The notes beneath the pieces are model-generated. The model saw nothing but the letters and a program-made list of their open reading frames with translations, was not told the DNA's origin and did no database searches. A program made the position numbers and the translations under genes. A DNA stretch of 64,000 nt from Psettodes erumei. Lineage: Eukaryota > Chordata > Actinopteri > Pleuronectiformes > Psettodidae. This document shows positions 35,743-48,818 of the stretch, one piece after another; positions within the stretch are counted from its first letter, which is position 1; each line of letters starts with the position of its first letter. The stretch spans positions 436,001 through 500,000 of the forward strand of contig JAFBJZ010000652.1 in the NCBI GenBank assembly GCA_016785225.1, written 5' to 3'.

Positions 35743-37906
35743 CGCTGTGTTGTTGTCTCAGAGCAGGTCCACTGTTGTGTTAATGTTGTGATGATGCTGA
35801 TTTGCCTTAAAGCTGCTTCTGCTCTTTATTTTTTATGATTTTTAATAAGCTGGTTTTGTTTTTGTGAAACTTTGTTCTCGTGGCAGTTTTTTTTGTTTTT
35901 TCCCCCCCGGGTGGAGGTGAAGACAGAGGTCGATGGAGACGACCTGCCTTCTCCAGGATCCTGCCTGAACTCGCTCGTCTCTTGTCGTCACGCCTCTTCA
36001 CCGAACCCGAGCTGCTCCGCTCGTTTCTCACCTGTGAAAGGTCGTTTCATCTGGACGGCAGAACAAACCCCCGCCCGGCTTTTCTTTCTCCACCTTCTTT
36101 GTTGGACGTTGCAGCCTCATCTTGGGTCTTCAGACCAGGATGGTTTCCTGTGAGGTTCGTTCTGCAGAGAGAAACCCTCGTCCTTTACGTCTTTGTGTTT
36201 CCCTGAGGTCGTTTTGTGCGTCTTTGTGTGGCGTTCCTCATCTCCCTCGCTGCTCGGCGGGTGTGTTTTTTTTTTTTTCCGGCGTATCGGGTCGCCCCAG
36301 ACTTTCGCTCGTCCCGGCGAAAACGGACGAGCGGTGGCTCGGACCGCGGGGTTAAATTACGACGCTTGGATTTGACAGAAAGGACGGTATTTTGGGGTGA
36401 GGTCTTCTCCTCCATTACGCCGTGACACCGCAGCCTTCATCATCTGTCGCCACCAACAATACATCAGCGGGTCCTTTCTCCTGGATCAATGCACCGTCCA
36501 GCCAACGTTCCCGCTTCTCTTCCTGCGCCAAATTACCACCCGGATTGGAGCGTCCTGCAGAAAAGGGAGAAGATATTGAGGTCAGAACGAGGACGGCGAA
36601 CGGCAGGAAGGGCCTCACACGAGAAGACAAGTCTCTGCGGCGGTTTCGCGTCTCGCTCTGAAAAGAAAAAAATCAGAAAAAAATCAGATGGGGAAAGTTT
36701 TCCACGGAGGAAAGAAAGAAACGGATTCTGCGGCTGAGTCATCACGACCCTGCATTTGTTAATTAATGTAGGACCGATCTACTACATTACCCAGGATGCT
36801 TTTCAGCTCCGGAGCGGGTTGGGGGGCACGGCCAAGTGATAAAACCGGCTGCCGGCCAAGTTCATGATCATTTGGCCGCCTGTGTGATTGCAGCTGTGTC
36901 CCTGCCTCGCGGCAGAATTGCATTCTGGTCTATTTTCCCGCCCCAACAAAGAAATTGCTGTCTCTGCCCCCCCCCCCGTCTCGCCTGTGATGAATTTCAA
37001 CCCTGGCGTGAGCGCGGCGTGAAAGCGAAGCCGTCTGCATTCGGCCTGAGGAAAAACGCGTTTGTCTCGTTGGCGAGATTTTGGTTGGAGTTTCGTCGAG
37101 GTTGATGGAGGAACTCCAGCTCCCAGCATGCCCCGGGAGCGAAGGCAGCTGAGGCGTAATTAGCTTCTTAAAATGAAGTCAGCAGCGCCACAAACAGGAA
37201 GTTCGTTCCTTTCGATCGAAAGTGAGCGTTCTCATCCTCGGCTCGAATCCCCGTGGTCGGGCGCCAAAGTCGTGAGGGGGCGGGGCCTGCCGGGCCCAGC
37301 GCCCCCCCCCCCCTGTCCGCGGCTTTGTTCCTAAATCTTCCCCTTCATCTCTCGCCGTTTGTTCTCTCCGTCTCGCTCAGCCGCCCGGATTCGAACATAA
37401 AAGCCGAAAGCATCAAACGGTTTGATATGAAGCTTCCTGACGAACGAGGTCGCGCGTCGCCCGACCCCTCGGCTCACCGTGGGAACCGCTCGACTGAAAT
37501 CCGACCTGTTCGTTTGTTGATCGAGTTTTTCTGTCTGACCCGCCGTCATTCGCTCCCCGGACTGTCTTGGCTGCGACATTTGGCGTCTCTCTTCTGTAAA
37601 TCGATTTATGAAGTGACGCGTTCGGGTTCGCTCGCCGAGCAAACAAAACGTGCTGCAGAGACGCGTGAAATGTGTCGACAAACACAAGTTAGCGCCCCCC
37701 ATTTTCTTCAAACCGCCGTCTCTGTCGCACATCAATAAAGTTTTGGGTGTCGGCTGACTGATGAGATTAGAAGAGATGAATGCGGCGGCTAACGAGCGCG
37801 GACAAATCACGAAAACTGAGTTTGTGCGTCGCCATATTCATAATTAACACGGCCGATAGCACAATCTGTTCTTTTCAGACGCTCGCTGTGGGACCCCGAG
37901 TAAACA

Positions 37907-37940
<34 letters not shown>

Positions 37941-39472
37941 ACATCTGCATGTGTCCCCGTCAGCCAATCACAACTCGGCTATAAATATCAATATGAATAT
38001 GTGATGCTGCAGCTGCTCGCGTGCAGCCATCTGGACGAGTGAGCTGGCGTTTTGTGACCACAGGTTAATGAAGTCAAAGTGGATATTTTACAGGAGTAAT
38101 TGATGGATTAGTAATTTGTTGTTGTTGTTGTTTAGTGTTTTGATTTGAAGGGAGAAACAAAAAAAGACCCCGAGAGCAGGAGCAGCAAAAACTTTCATGA
38201 AGGACTTTAGGAGGACGGGGTTAAAAAGTCGTGATGTAATGGAGATTCACAGCAGAAAAGAGATTTGAATTAAAGTGTCAACGTGTTACACATTTTTTAA
38301 AAAAGGGGGAAATGTCTAAACTTTAATGACGTATTTAAAAACACGGTGTATTATGGATGTAGCTTCATCTTTTGAGAGAAGATGAGAGCAAATATCAGCC
38401 AGAGCGTCTCACCGCTGAATCTCCAGAAATATCAGGAATGAAACGATGATGCTCGTCTCATCTTCCTCCCCCACCCCCGACCCCCCGCCGCCACATTTCT
38501 GTTTTGCAATGAAGACAATCAAATTTCCAGCTGAGCCACCCGTGTAGTGTCAAATTGTTTTAACGGCGCAGCGGCGAGAAGTGGGATGAGCTGTGATGTG
38601 AGCGGAGGAGGAGGAGGAGGAGGAGGAGGAGGAGGAGGGAAGCCGAGAGACCTGGAGGTGTAGAAGAAGAAGATGAGAGAGGAGGAAAACTGAGGAAGAT
38701 CAGGTGGAGAAGCGGCGAGGAAAATGAGGCGGTAAGAAGGCGATAAAGGTTGGAGTGGAAAAAACAGGAAATAAAATTAGCGAGGAAGGAAAAGGACGAG
38801 GAAGATGAAGACGAGAGGTTTTCTTCTTCTTTTACTTTCACCTCACTCTCCTCCAACCCAAGGACACAGCTTCACCTCCTCTTTTTTTTTCCAGTCATCC
38901 TCCTCTTCCTCATTTAGAACCTCATCGACGTCCCGCCCGGTGGAGGGGACAGACTCCTCCCACTCGCACTCCACCTTCATGGTTTTGTCCGACCCGGTTC
39001 TTCGTCTCGGTTCTGGAGCTTCTGCCAGGCGTCGTCTCCCGTCAGAATAAGAGTCAGATTAAATCTTTGACACGTAATCCCTGTTGTTGCCGCTCGCCAC
39101 ACTCGCCTCGATGGGGCCGGAGGTGATGGGCCCGGCAGTCGGCCTGTTCCTTGCTTTTAGATCCGGATGTTGTGGAGTGAAAGGAATAAAAATAAAAGTT
39201 GAGACAAAAAGCTGCGTCGAGTCACTGTCATCCCCCCGCCACGCTGCAGAGAGGCTTTCCTCCTGATAAAGAGCTCAGTGTGTGTGTGTGTGTGTGTGTG
39301 TGTGCGCCTGGAGCCCCAGTCTGAATACATAAGAGTGTTGTTTGCTTGAAGTCTTTGCACACTTAAAAAAAAAAAGTTTTACCTTGCTCACCGCACTGTG
39401 ACGACAATGTGCATCCATACGATTTATAACCATCAACAGAGCAACGGTGGAGTGAATGCATTTAGTTGTTGG

Positions 39473-39514
<42 letters not shown>

Positions 39515-39852
39515 GGCACTTATGGCTGCTGAACCAGACAATAGCCCGTTCAGAGCTGTAGCTGAGGCTGCAAAGAGGAAGATTAAAGCTATTTACTCTT
39601 ATGTCTCTCAAACACATGAGCTCTCTCTCTCTCTCTCTCTCTCTGTCTCCCACACATACACACACAAACACACACACACACACACACACACTCTTTCTGC
39701 ATTTTTGTTTTGCGTTGTCGCAGGCCCGGAGCAGGAGACCGAAGAGACGGAGAGGAGAACCCAGGGCAACGAAGCAAGAGCAGAGAAGATGGAGACAGAA
39801 GAAAAGTTTGGGATGGATGAAAAGAAAACAAACCACCACTCAGCACAGTGCA

Positions 39853-39853
<1 letters not shown>

Positions 39854-39906
<53 letters not shown>
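39854..39906. repeat. (CA)n microsatellite, 53 bp
   Basis: Uninterrupted CA run. Confidence 0.95.
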
Positions 39907-39908
<2 letters not shown>

Positions 39909-41088
39909 CTATAACAGTGACTCAGTGCTTTTCTGCCCCGTCGGAAAGCGGGAGCGTCAGAGGAACCTCAGAAACAAAGCTGCTGTCGACAGGCGGCGTT
40001 CATGACGTCTGCGGAGGGAAATGGAATCTGAATGATTCCAGCTGCTGCTGATAGGAATGTCATCACTGGAACTGATGCTCCTGCTGCCGCCTCTGCGTCA
40101 CAACCAGCGTCTACCGTGCTACAAATAAATAAACATTTTATTTCTTCTGGTGTCACACAAAACATTGCGTTGAGATCAGAAGACGACGCTCAAGGGGACT
40201 TCAAACGTTTAAATACGACAGGATGTTTCCCAGCGTTAAGAATCGTGATCACGACATCCTTGTGGTTTTGTGTAGATTTAATGCACCGCAGTTTGTGCAC
40301 CTCCACAGAGATACAAACAGAAACCACCCTGGTTCTCCAGGTTACCACGTGTCTGCATGCCGGGGTTTTTCTTTTCCAGGAAAAAGCAGCCCGAGAGCTT
40401 GATAATGACTTTTCAACTTTCACTAACAATGGCCTTTACTTCACTGTGAGTCATTACACGCATTAACAGTGAGTCAGCACTGAGACACAGCTGCAACAGG
40501 CTCTGCAGTGCTCTGCTGTATAATGGTCTGTTTTAAAAGTGAGCTGTACTCAGTATCTGGAGGTCCTGTTTCTGCACCAGTAGCTTTCAGACTAATACAA
40601 CTTTTTTTTTTTTTTTTGCCTTTATTCCTGATGTTTTCATTCTGGTTTTGCGTCATATTCACAGGTGTTTTTATGTTTACAGCTTCTTAAACCCTGGTTT
40701 GAGCCAGTATCCACTAGTGTTAAAGCAGTTTTGGTGTAACATTCGGTGATCCAGGTTTTTATTTATTATTTAAAACCTAATTATCACTATTTTCAGTGGT
40801 CTTCAAGTCTAGTTTCGCACAATTTTGAATGATATTAGACCTGGTTCAGTCAAATATTCACTGTTTTTGATTTAATACTAATAGGTATTGGCGTTTTTGT
40901 CTTGTTTTACTCCAGTTTTGAGGTACTTCCGCCTCAGAAGGCAATTGAGAAATCAGGAAAAAAAACATCTCGAAAATTTGGGAAAAAGTCAATAAAGTTT
41001 TTTCTGGAATGACATTTAATACGATTTTATTACAGAAACTTATTAAAACAATATAAAATTCTAGACTAATGCAGCCTTCGGTTTCGTC

Positions 41089-41220
41089 ACTTCCGGTTTC
41101 GTGCCTGCCAGTTCACGGTCAGGGCTGACGTAACCCTACCCCAGCGCCGTAAAGTAGCGCACAGGTGTCATGGCGGCTGTCGGAAAACGAAAGAGAAGGC
41201 GCGGAATGGCGGGCTTTGCG
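41089..41220 (+). other. Candidate housekeeping-type promoter and short first exon
   Basis: ACTTCCGG (an ETS site) at 41089-41096 is followed by a good-context ATGGCGGCT at 41170 and a 17-codon frame (MAAVGKRKRRRGMAGFA) ending at the donor GCG|GTGAGA at 41221. ETS plus ATGGCGGCT plus a basic start is typical of vertebrate housekeeping first exons. A second frame, 41413-41580, begins MEVRFFMLGTLNGEE and ends at a stop. No further exon was identified, so this may be an orphan first exon, a pseudogene start or chance. Confidence 0.25.
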
Positions 41221-41669
41221 GTGAGAATGGAGAAAAACTTTATTTTGGGGAGAAACAGAAACCGCGGACGTTTCGTCGCAGCTGGACGGCTTGAGAAAGA
41301 GCTCTTAGTGAAAAAAGACGAACATCTTGGGGGAATTTAGAAGATAAGAACTTGATTGATCCTGCAGGAAATTGTTGATTTCGGAGACCGAGACTTGAAG
41401 CCTCGCTAAAACAAACATAATGGAGGTTCGTTTTTTTATGCTGGGAACTTTAAATGGTGAAGAAGCTGAAGTCGTATCCAGAAGAAGGCTAATTTGTGAG
41501 CGGGATGCCGCCGCTGTGGAACCTGCTAGCAAAAAAAAGATGGCGGCTCCTCTCGAAGAAACTTCCAGAGCGGATGATTGACGTGACACAACCCCGCGAA
41601 AACACGTCGCGAGACAGCGGAGCCAGACTGGTTCAAACCGGACTGAGCTGAACCCGGAAGTCCAGCTCC

Positions 41670-43199
41670 GGGTGTCATCTTCATCATCGTCCCTGACGGG
41701 TCAGTGTGTGCTCCTTTGTTGTGTTTGTGTCCTGCTACACGTCTGTGTGTACTTGTGTGTTCACAGGCTGGTTTGTTGGTGTGTTTCCTGCTACTTTAAC
41801 ACAACTTTAGTCTCATTCACGTGTGTTTTGTTTTTTTTTAGCCTTGGATATTGATGTTTGAAGCCTGGTTTGGTCCAGTGTTTACTGCTATTTAAACCCA
41901 GTTTATTATTTATAGGTGATCTTTTTTTTTAGTTGAACCTCCTGCTGTTTTAATCCCGTTTTTTCTTTTATTTGCTGCTGTTTCGTCCAGCAGTGATTGA
42001 TATTTTTAGCCTGTTTTAGGTCATCGTTTGCGCAGGTGCGGTGACTGCAGACACTTTTTTTATATAAGTTGTGTGCATACGTGTGAGCTGATGGTATTTA
42101 CCGCCGCAGTGATTTTCCTCCACTTCTTTTGTATTTGAGCAGCTCAATTGCTCAGGCAAGATTTTTTCTTTTTTTTCCGGCCTGTATTGAATTCTTTCCA
42201 TCAAGGCTTCATATTTCACAAGCAATTGTTCCCGACTATCTGCCTTGAACAACATAAGCTGCATTTTTTTTTTTTTTGTTTATCCTCCACAGGTTATTAG
42301 TCTGGTATGTTCTGCTGTGGCGAATGAGGGATACACAATAAGTCCCTGTGTGCATATAAATGTGGAAGTTTTATCTTTAATTTATCAGGAAAATTAGATG
42401 AGAGCAGCGAAAGAACTTTTGTGCGGACGTGCAGCCTTTGTCATTGTCGCGTATCTGTTTTTCCTGTAATAATACAAATGGACGACAGTAACGGGAGGGT
42501 GGGGGCGGTTTTCAATAATCTTAATGTTTCTTTCCTAAGCCTGTGGATTGGCTGAGATGGTAGGAAAAAAAAAGTTTCATCATTAAATGAGCTGAAAGAG
42601 AAGTGAAGAACGTGGAACAGACACGAACCGCTTCCTCGTCAGGGAAAGAAATCAACTTTATTTTTAGCAGCCCCCATTTGTAGGTTCATAATGTGGTTCA
42701 TCTTTGTGAGGTGAAAAAAAAAAAGCTCCATAAACACAATTTGATCGCAGAGACTAATGCAATAAAACACCATCACAGCTGCAGAAATAACAATTAGGCC
42801 GCTTCTGTTGCTTGGGGCCGCGTCCGATCAGCCACGCAGAACATATGGGAGCGCACGTTCCTCATCGCATTTTTTTTTTTTTTTTTTAACGGAGTCCTGT
42901 CGGGGACGGTCGCCGCATTCATGTGTGAATATTTGCAAATTAAAATTTAAAAAGTCGCTTCTCCCAGCCAGGCTGACACATTTGTGTGTGTGTCTGTGTG
43001 TGTTTTTGGTGGAGCTCTGTGGGAAATGACACAGCGAGAAATGGAACTGGAGCTCCCAGTGTTTCAGGTTTAGTCACCGAGGCGACGGGGGGGATGAATT
43101 TTCCACTCGAGACATATTATTTTTCACTCTGTCGTTTTGCCAACTTGTGCGATGCAAATGTGTTTCGGCAAATGAGAGTCATCAAGCGTCCGTGTGCGT
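41670..43199. other. Non-coding sequence downstream of the serine protease
   Basis: AT-rich DNA with poly-T runs near 42266-42279 and 42870-42887 and a few short GT stretches. An 82-codon minus-strand frame at 42016-42264 has no recognisable family. No gene is supported. Confidence 0.5.
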
Positions 43200-43205
43200 T
43201 TTATT
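43200..43205 (-). other. Polyadenylation signal of the serine protease
   Basis: TTTATT on the plus strand reads AATAAA on the minus strand, about 155 bp beyond the protease stop codon. Confidence 0.5.
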
Positions 43206-43360
43206 TCTCGTTTGAAGCTGCACTTACACCATGTATTAACAGAAAACGGTTACACTTCAAGAAAAAATATCGTCAAACAATCCCATTTTACGTTCATATT
43301 TTTCTATTTTATCTGAAGAAGAAGGCTCGTTATCCATCAGCGAATGAGACGCGGCGGTTT

Positions 43361-45630
43361 TTACGCCAGCACGCGGAGCGACAGGGCGAGAACGCAGAGC
43401 GAGACGAGGTGAGAGAAGCGAGCGAGGCGGATCGCACTTTCACCACCGTCGAATATGCTGCCCGCACCCTCGGCGGCGGTGGTGCCGACGACGGTGGCGT
43501 TTCTGACGGCGAAGGTGGTGACAGCCAGCAATCTGGAACAGTTGTAGTCGGAGTCGCCGTCGACCCCCGCGGAGGCGAAGGCGACGAAGCCCGGGTTGTC
43601 GTTGCTCGTGACGTTGCCGATCCAGTCCTGGTACCGGGACACGCGGGTGTAGCCTCCGGGGCTTCTGGGCTGGGCGCAGCCTTCGCCGAAACTCACGATC
43701 CCACCCTGGACCCAGCGCTGGTTGCTCTTAGTCACCAGTGCCCCCCCCGAGTCTCCCTGTGGGAAGAGAGTCACGGTTAAAGTTTGACCTCGGAAACAAA
43801 CGCACAACCTGCCTGAAGCTGCAGCCGCGGCTCCAGTGCGCGGGATAGGCGTCGCTCACCTGGCACGCGTCTTTGCCTCCGGCTTTGAACCCGGCGCACA
43901 TCATGTTCTCTGTGATGAGTAACCTGGGGAGGCGGCACTGACACTCCTTGTTCCCCACCACCGGTACGCTAACCTCCTGCAGGATGTCGGACGGCGAGCT
44001 GGAGCCTGATTGGAGAGAGTCCGCATTCAAATGAACGTGCGAAAAACCAAAAAACGCCACCCAAAAGAGTTTTGCGACCTCTGCGCTCGCCGACCGACCG
44101 TTGACCAGCGTGCCGCCCCAGCCCGTGACCCAGCCCGTGACCCCGGCGTGGAAGCTGCTGCCGGCCGTGGCGAGGCACACGGGCTGTACGTAGTCGTTGA
44201 AGGTGACGCGGCCCGCCAGCTTCAGCAGGCAGATGTCGTTCTCGTTGGTCAGGAAGTCGTACCCGGGGTGGCAGGCGACCCGAGCGACGTTGCGCTGCAC
44301 TTCGTTGGCGTTGGGGCCCGACTGGCTGTGGCGGCCCAGATAAACCTTGGTGTCGACCTTCTCAGACCTCGGAGACCAAAAAAAAAAAGGAAAAGGAATC
44401 GTTAGCTTGAGTTAGCGCGCTGTCGGCTGACGGTCTCGTGTGGCCTCACCCTGTGACGCAGTGCGCCGCCGTCAGCACCCACTGCTTGTTGATCAGCGAC
44501 CCCCCGCAGGTGGCTCGGTTGTTCTTGACCAGCGCGGCCTGCCAGGGCCAGCTCCCCGGGGACGCGCCGCCGCCTCCCACGATTTTGGTGTTTTTGGAGG
44601 CCAGGCCGCACTCTGCCGAGAAGAGAGCAGCGCTTAGACGGCGAAGCCTTCGGTCGAACGCAATACGTCCGTCGGGGCCAGAGTAAACGTCTAAGAAAAG
44701 TTTAGAGGAGGGTTAAATGTGATGTTGAGTTTCAGGTGGAAACATAAGTTAAGTTGTCACAGGGTTACACAACGCTCAACATTCCCACAGATGGTTAAAC
44801 CCCCCTGCGGTTGCACAAGGTCAACACTGTTTGTTCGCCTCCTCGGCGGGGACAATGGGTCGGGATGCTTACCCAGCGCCGGCTTTGACCGACAACCTGA
44901 AATTCAGAGCAGAGAGGAGGAATGTGTGTTAACAATACCGCTGAATCTTTCCTCGCCACGTTTTTGTGGTAACTGTGCAACTTTCACGTACGTCAACGTT
45001 CAACGCAATCTGCAAAATGCTAGAAAGCGAGCGGAATATTTTGCAACGGCAGTTTTCTCTTAACTTATGCAAAAATCCAACAAAACGTATGAATTATTAC
45101 CAAACGTGCCACAACTGCACAGATGTAGATATTCGTGTATATTTTCGTAACATCTGACTGGACTTTACTGGTTTTCTGTTTTCATGTACAACAACAACAT
45201 TAACGCAGATGTATGCAAATACTGCGCTCCTTGCTTGAATAGCACAAATTACTGTCTGTACAAAATATCGTGCGCAAATTGTGGATTTGCGGTGAAACGG
45301 CGGGAGGCAGCTGATTACATCCGCTCTCCACAACACTTTACTGAATTTAACTGATTGGTGTTTGATTGCATGACAGGTTCAGAAGACGTTTGATGAAACG
45401 TTTCCTTGTAATGTTTAAACATAGAATAAAAAACAACCTTGACCTTGTTTCCACGCAGTAAAATCTGAATGTGAGCTGCAGCGTGTTGGCGTGACGCTCT
45501 CACGTGTTACACGCGCCGTAACGTGACCTTGATACGAGCCGTGTAATCAGTAAATCAAGCCGCGGTTCTTACCGTCGCACCACAGAAGGATCGCCACGGT
45601 GAAGCTGCACGCAAACTGCCGGAGAGCCAT
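43361..45630 (-). CDS. Trypsin-like serine protease, probably GPI-anchored (prostasin/testisin/tryptase type), six exons
   Basis: Exons in transcript order: 45573-45630, 44873-44896 (24 nt), 44450-44612, 44099-44367, 43860-44005, 43361-43756. All junctions are GT-AG and the frame is intact for 351 codons. Met at 45630 starts a signal peptide (FACSFTVAILLWC). Activation is expected after Lys37 (NTK|IVGG), with Cys29 tethering the light chain. The catalytic triad is His78 (LTAAHC), Asp126 (NDICLLKL) and Ser223 (GDSGG). Asp217, six residues before the Ser, predicts cleavage after Arg/Lys. A C-terminal extension of about 70 residues ends in a hydrophobic stretch with LVSLCVLALSL, as in GPI- or membrane-anchored prostasin, testisin and marapsin. 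It therefore probably acts at the cell surface. Fish carry many tandem relatives, so the exact orthologue is uncertain. Intron 1 (44897-45572) shows nothing but AT-rich sequence. Confidence 0.9.
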
Positions 45631-46022
45631 TTCAACTGTGACTCCCTCGCTCCGTCCGCCGCCTTAATCATCTCATTCCTCGTGGTCAGCTCCACCCACG
45701 TTTCTTATTCACGCCGACCTCCACCCCCCTGCCGACGTAACTCCAAAATTGAAGACGCGCGTCGAGTCAAACACGTTTGTCCTGATGCCGGCGTCCGTCT
45801 GCCGCTTCTTAGCGGAGTTTCTGCTGCAGCGGGCCCGTCTTTAAAAAGAGCGTGGTGGCGGTCGGGCGCCGTGAAGCCGTTGACTTTCCACAAACTCGAT
45901 TTCAACGTATTTAAAATACTCGTTGTACTCAAATATGTATTATATCACATTTTATGGACATTCTGCTTCATCTCCACTTTTATGAGCTCCGACAGAGAAC
46001 AGTCCACCCTGAAATGATCCAC

Positions 46023-46027
<5 letters not shown>

Positions 46028-46054
<27 letters not shown>
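46028..46054. repeat. (TA)n microsatellite
   Basis: About 13 TA units; the only sizeable TA tract in a window dominated by CA/GT repeats. Confidence 0.9.
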
Positions 46055-46055
<1 letters not shown>

Positions 46056-46413
46056 CTCCATATTCACTTCCTCCCTCTGACACTCCCACAATGCAATTTG
46101 CTGCATTTTTTTTTTAAATCGCTGCTGAAATTGCAGTCGTGCCACGTCTCAGCCGTCTGCGATTCATTAGCGTCCCAAATCTCAATTTAGAGTGTTTAGT
46201 GAATGAATTAACAGCTTGCATGAGTGTGTTTGTGTGTGTCTGTTGTTGTTGTGTCTGGTTGTGTTCTTTCTTCTTTCTTTTTTTTCTTATGAGAACAAGG
46301 ACTCTGGGGACCATTTCCTCCCAGCTTTAGTCTGAGTGGAAATTCAATCAAGACAACTTACTTTGTGTTAAGTAAATATTTTTTTTTGTGTGTTTCCTGC
46401 TTGTAATCCCTCC

Positions 46414-46452
<39 letters not shown>

Positions 46453-46589
46453 GAGGTGAATTACGTAATCTGTTGACCTTGGGGAACGAGTCCAGAGGAA
46501 TGTTTTTGCAAAACTTCCAGTTTTACTTTGTCACCGTTGGAAATTCTCAACGGACCCAAAACAAGTCCACTTCCTGCTCCACGCGTGAC

Positions 46590-46621
<32 letters not shown>

Positions 46622-48240
46622 CCCCAATTAATTTGTGCGTAGCCTTGAACACGTGGCCCCAGCCGTCAGCCGTGACATGTGAGAATTCACCGCCCGGGCG
46701 TGACGAGCGCTCAGGAAAAAAGTTTCCGCGAACGTCAGGTCCGCCCGTTCAGGTCGGCACCGATCTTTCAGATGTGCAGTGTTATTATAATAATTGTTGT
46801 TATTATTGTTATTATTATTGTTATTATTCCGAAGGCTTAAATTGTGGCTGCGGGAGAAGTGAGCTGACGGCTTTCCCTGCCAGGACTAATTCACGCAAAC
46901 ATGGGCGGCACAAAGCGAAAAGGATTAAGTGTTAAGTATTGTTGTGCGTCCGCTGGCGTGTGACTGAGAGGAGGAGGAGGGTTGCAGGGATTTGTCACAC
47001 GTTGTGTACGTTTTGTTGCGCGTCCGTGTTGCGTGCCTCCTCGGCCAAAATACACAGCTGCAAGTTTGTTTTTTTTTTTTTTTTTCTTTCTGGCACAATT
47101 ATCAGCAGCGTCCCGAAACCACGCGCACGTCCGACGCAAGTCAAGTCACGGCTACACTTTACGACAAGTCGACAAAGTGCGTCGTGCGTCGGAGGCGTTG
47201 ACCTCGCTCGCGCTCGCTCATTAAAGTGGTGGAGCCACTCGCAGAGGTTGGGGCCTGATAATAGCACTTTTAATCACATTTTTTAATATTTCACGCCTCA
47301 AGTCCCAAAAGTTAAAAAATAAAAAAGTTTTTGTTCTGGTATAAAATGGGATGTCGGATCTTTCCGGCTCTAAATTTAAAAATTTAAAATTTACATGATG
47401 CATAAATGTGCCGCATATCTTTGGCACAACGTCGAGGAGTTACAACCGGCCCTCGAACCCGGGACAAATTTAATATGCTAGCACTTAATATTTAAGCACA
47501 CCCCCACAAGCCATCACATTAGCATGCTAACATAAATCAGTGCAGCAGCTTTTATTTATCACTTTGGCCGAGGTGATTTGAAAACAAGTTTTGACGACTG
47601 CTCCTACCTGAGGGCATAAATTACACAACCGCTGCTTTCCCCATTACACATTCATGCCCCTGTGCTCATTCGCCACATTTTGAGTTTCGCAAATTCGCAA
47701 TTTTTTTTTTTCCCGTAAATGACTTTTTCATCGACTTAACAGGAGACGAGGCAGCTGAAGCGGCGCCCCGGGGGCAGGTGAACTGAAGCTGACGCTCGTC
47801 TGCGTTGACGTTAACGTTGCCACGCGCTCCTGTGGTTGATTGAGAAAAAAAAAAAAAAACACTGTTAACCGCATCTCGCAGGCAAACGCCCAAACACGTG
47901 GCTGTGAAGCGGGAGACGGCGTTTCCCGTTTCCGACCGAGACGCAAAACAAAACCCCCAGCAGCCCACGGCGAGCGGTTTTTCTCGGCCGCGAATTTCAC
48001 TGTCAGTAACAGACGCGGCAGTCGAATGAGAATTAGCGACGTGAAAATCTCGTAATCGAAGTTTGCTTAAGGAGCGTTTCGTTTTTTTGGGGATTTGTAA
48101 TCAATGCAGTCTGTGTGCGTCTTTGCTGTCGCGTGGTGGAATGACGGCGTGACGATGGCGTGACGATGGCGCACGTGCCGGTGCGATTGCGAGCGAGATG
48201 ACGTGAGCGCGACAGGTAGATTATGTGTTTGTCTTCCTGA

Positions 48241-48278
<38 letters not shown>

Positions 48279-48350
48279 ATCAGTTCAAGCTTTAAACTCG
48301 GAGCACGTAGCGGCAAAGATTAAATGTTGGGTTTTACGCACGCACACACG

Positions 48351-48409
<59 letters not shown>

Positions 48410-48529
48410 GAACGAGCCACCAATAATTCGGACTCCTGTCGTTCTGCTGCTCTGTTACTCGCACTGAATGCTGGTGCGTTTTAAACTTGGATTTAACAGC
48501 AGGGGGGGGGGGGGCATTTGGATGGATGG

Positions 48530-48579
<50 letters not shown>

Positions 48580-48786
48580 CACACACATCTTTTCACAGCT
48601 AATTAATCATGTTCAAAATAATCTTTCCTCAGACCGTTCTGCCGCAAACAACAACAACAAATGAGCCTCACGGGGAGGCAGGAGATATTTTGATTGAGCG
48701 TTGGTGTTCGTCGCTCCGTCTCTCGTATGTCGTCATCCACCACCCCCACCTCCACCTCCACCACCCCCCCCCCCCCCCACCACCAC

Positions 48787-48818
48787 CAGGTTTTGTTTTA
48801 AAAACAAAACAAAACCTG
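48787..48818. repeat. Perfect 13-nt inverted repeat (hairpin)
   Basis: CAGGTTTTGTTTT pairs with AAAACAAAACCTG across a 6-nt loop. It lies directly after a C-rich/CCA-rich run at 48738-48786. No promoter or gene is attached to it. Confidence 0.8.

Noticed and set aside
37253..37738. A 161-codon plus-strand frame
   Set aside because: Composition is ordinary for out-of-frame GC-rich DNA; no motif, no Kozak start and no neighbouring exon.
40032..40466. A 144-codon plus-strand frame
   Set aside because: AT-rich region, no domain and no codon bias seen; likely chance.
42016..42264. An 82-codon minus-strand frame
   Set aside because: Reads somewhat like protein but no family, splice signals or start context support it.
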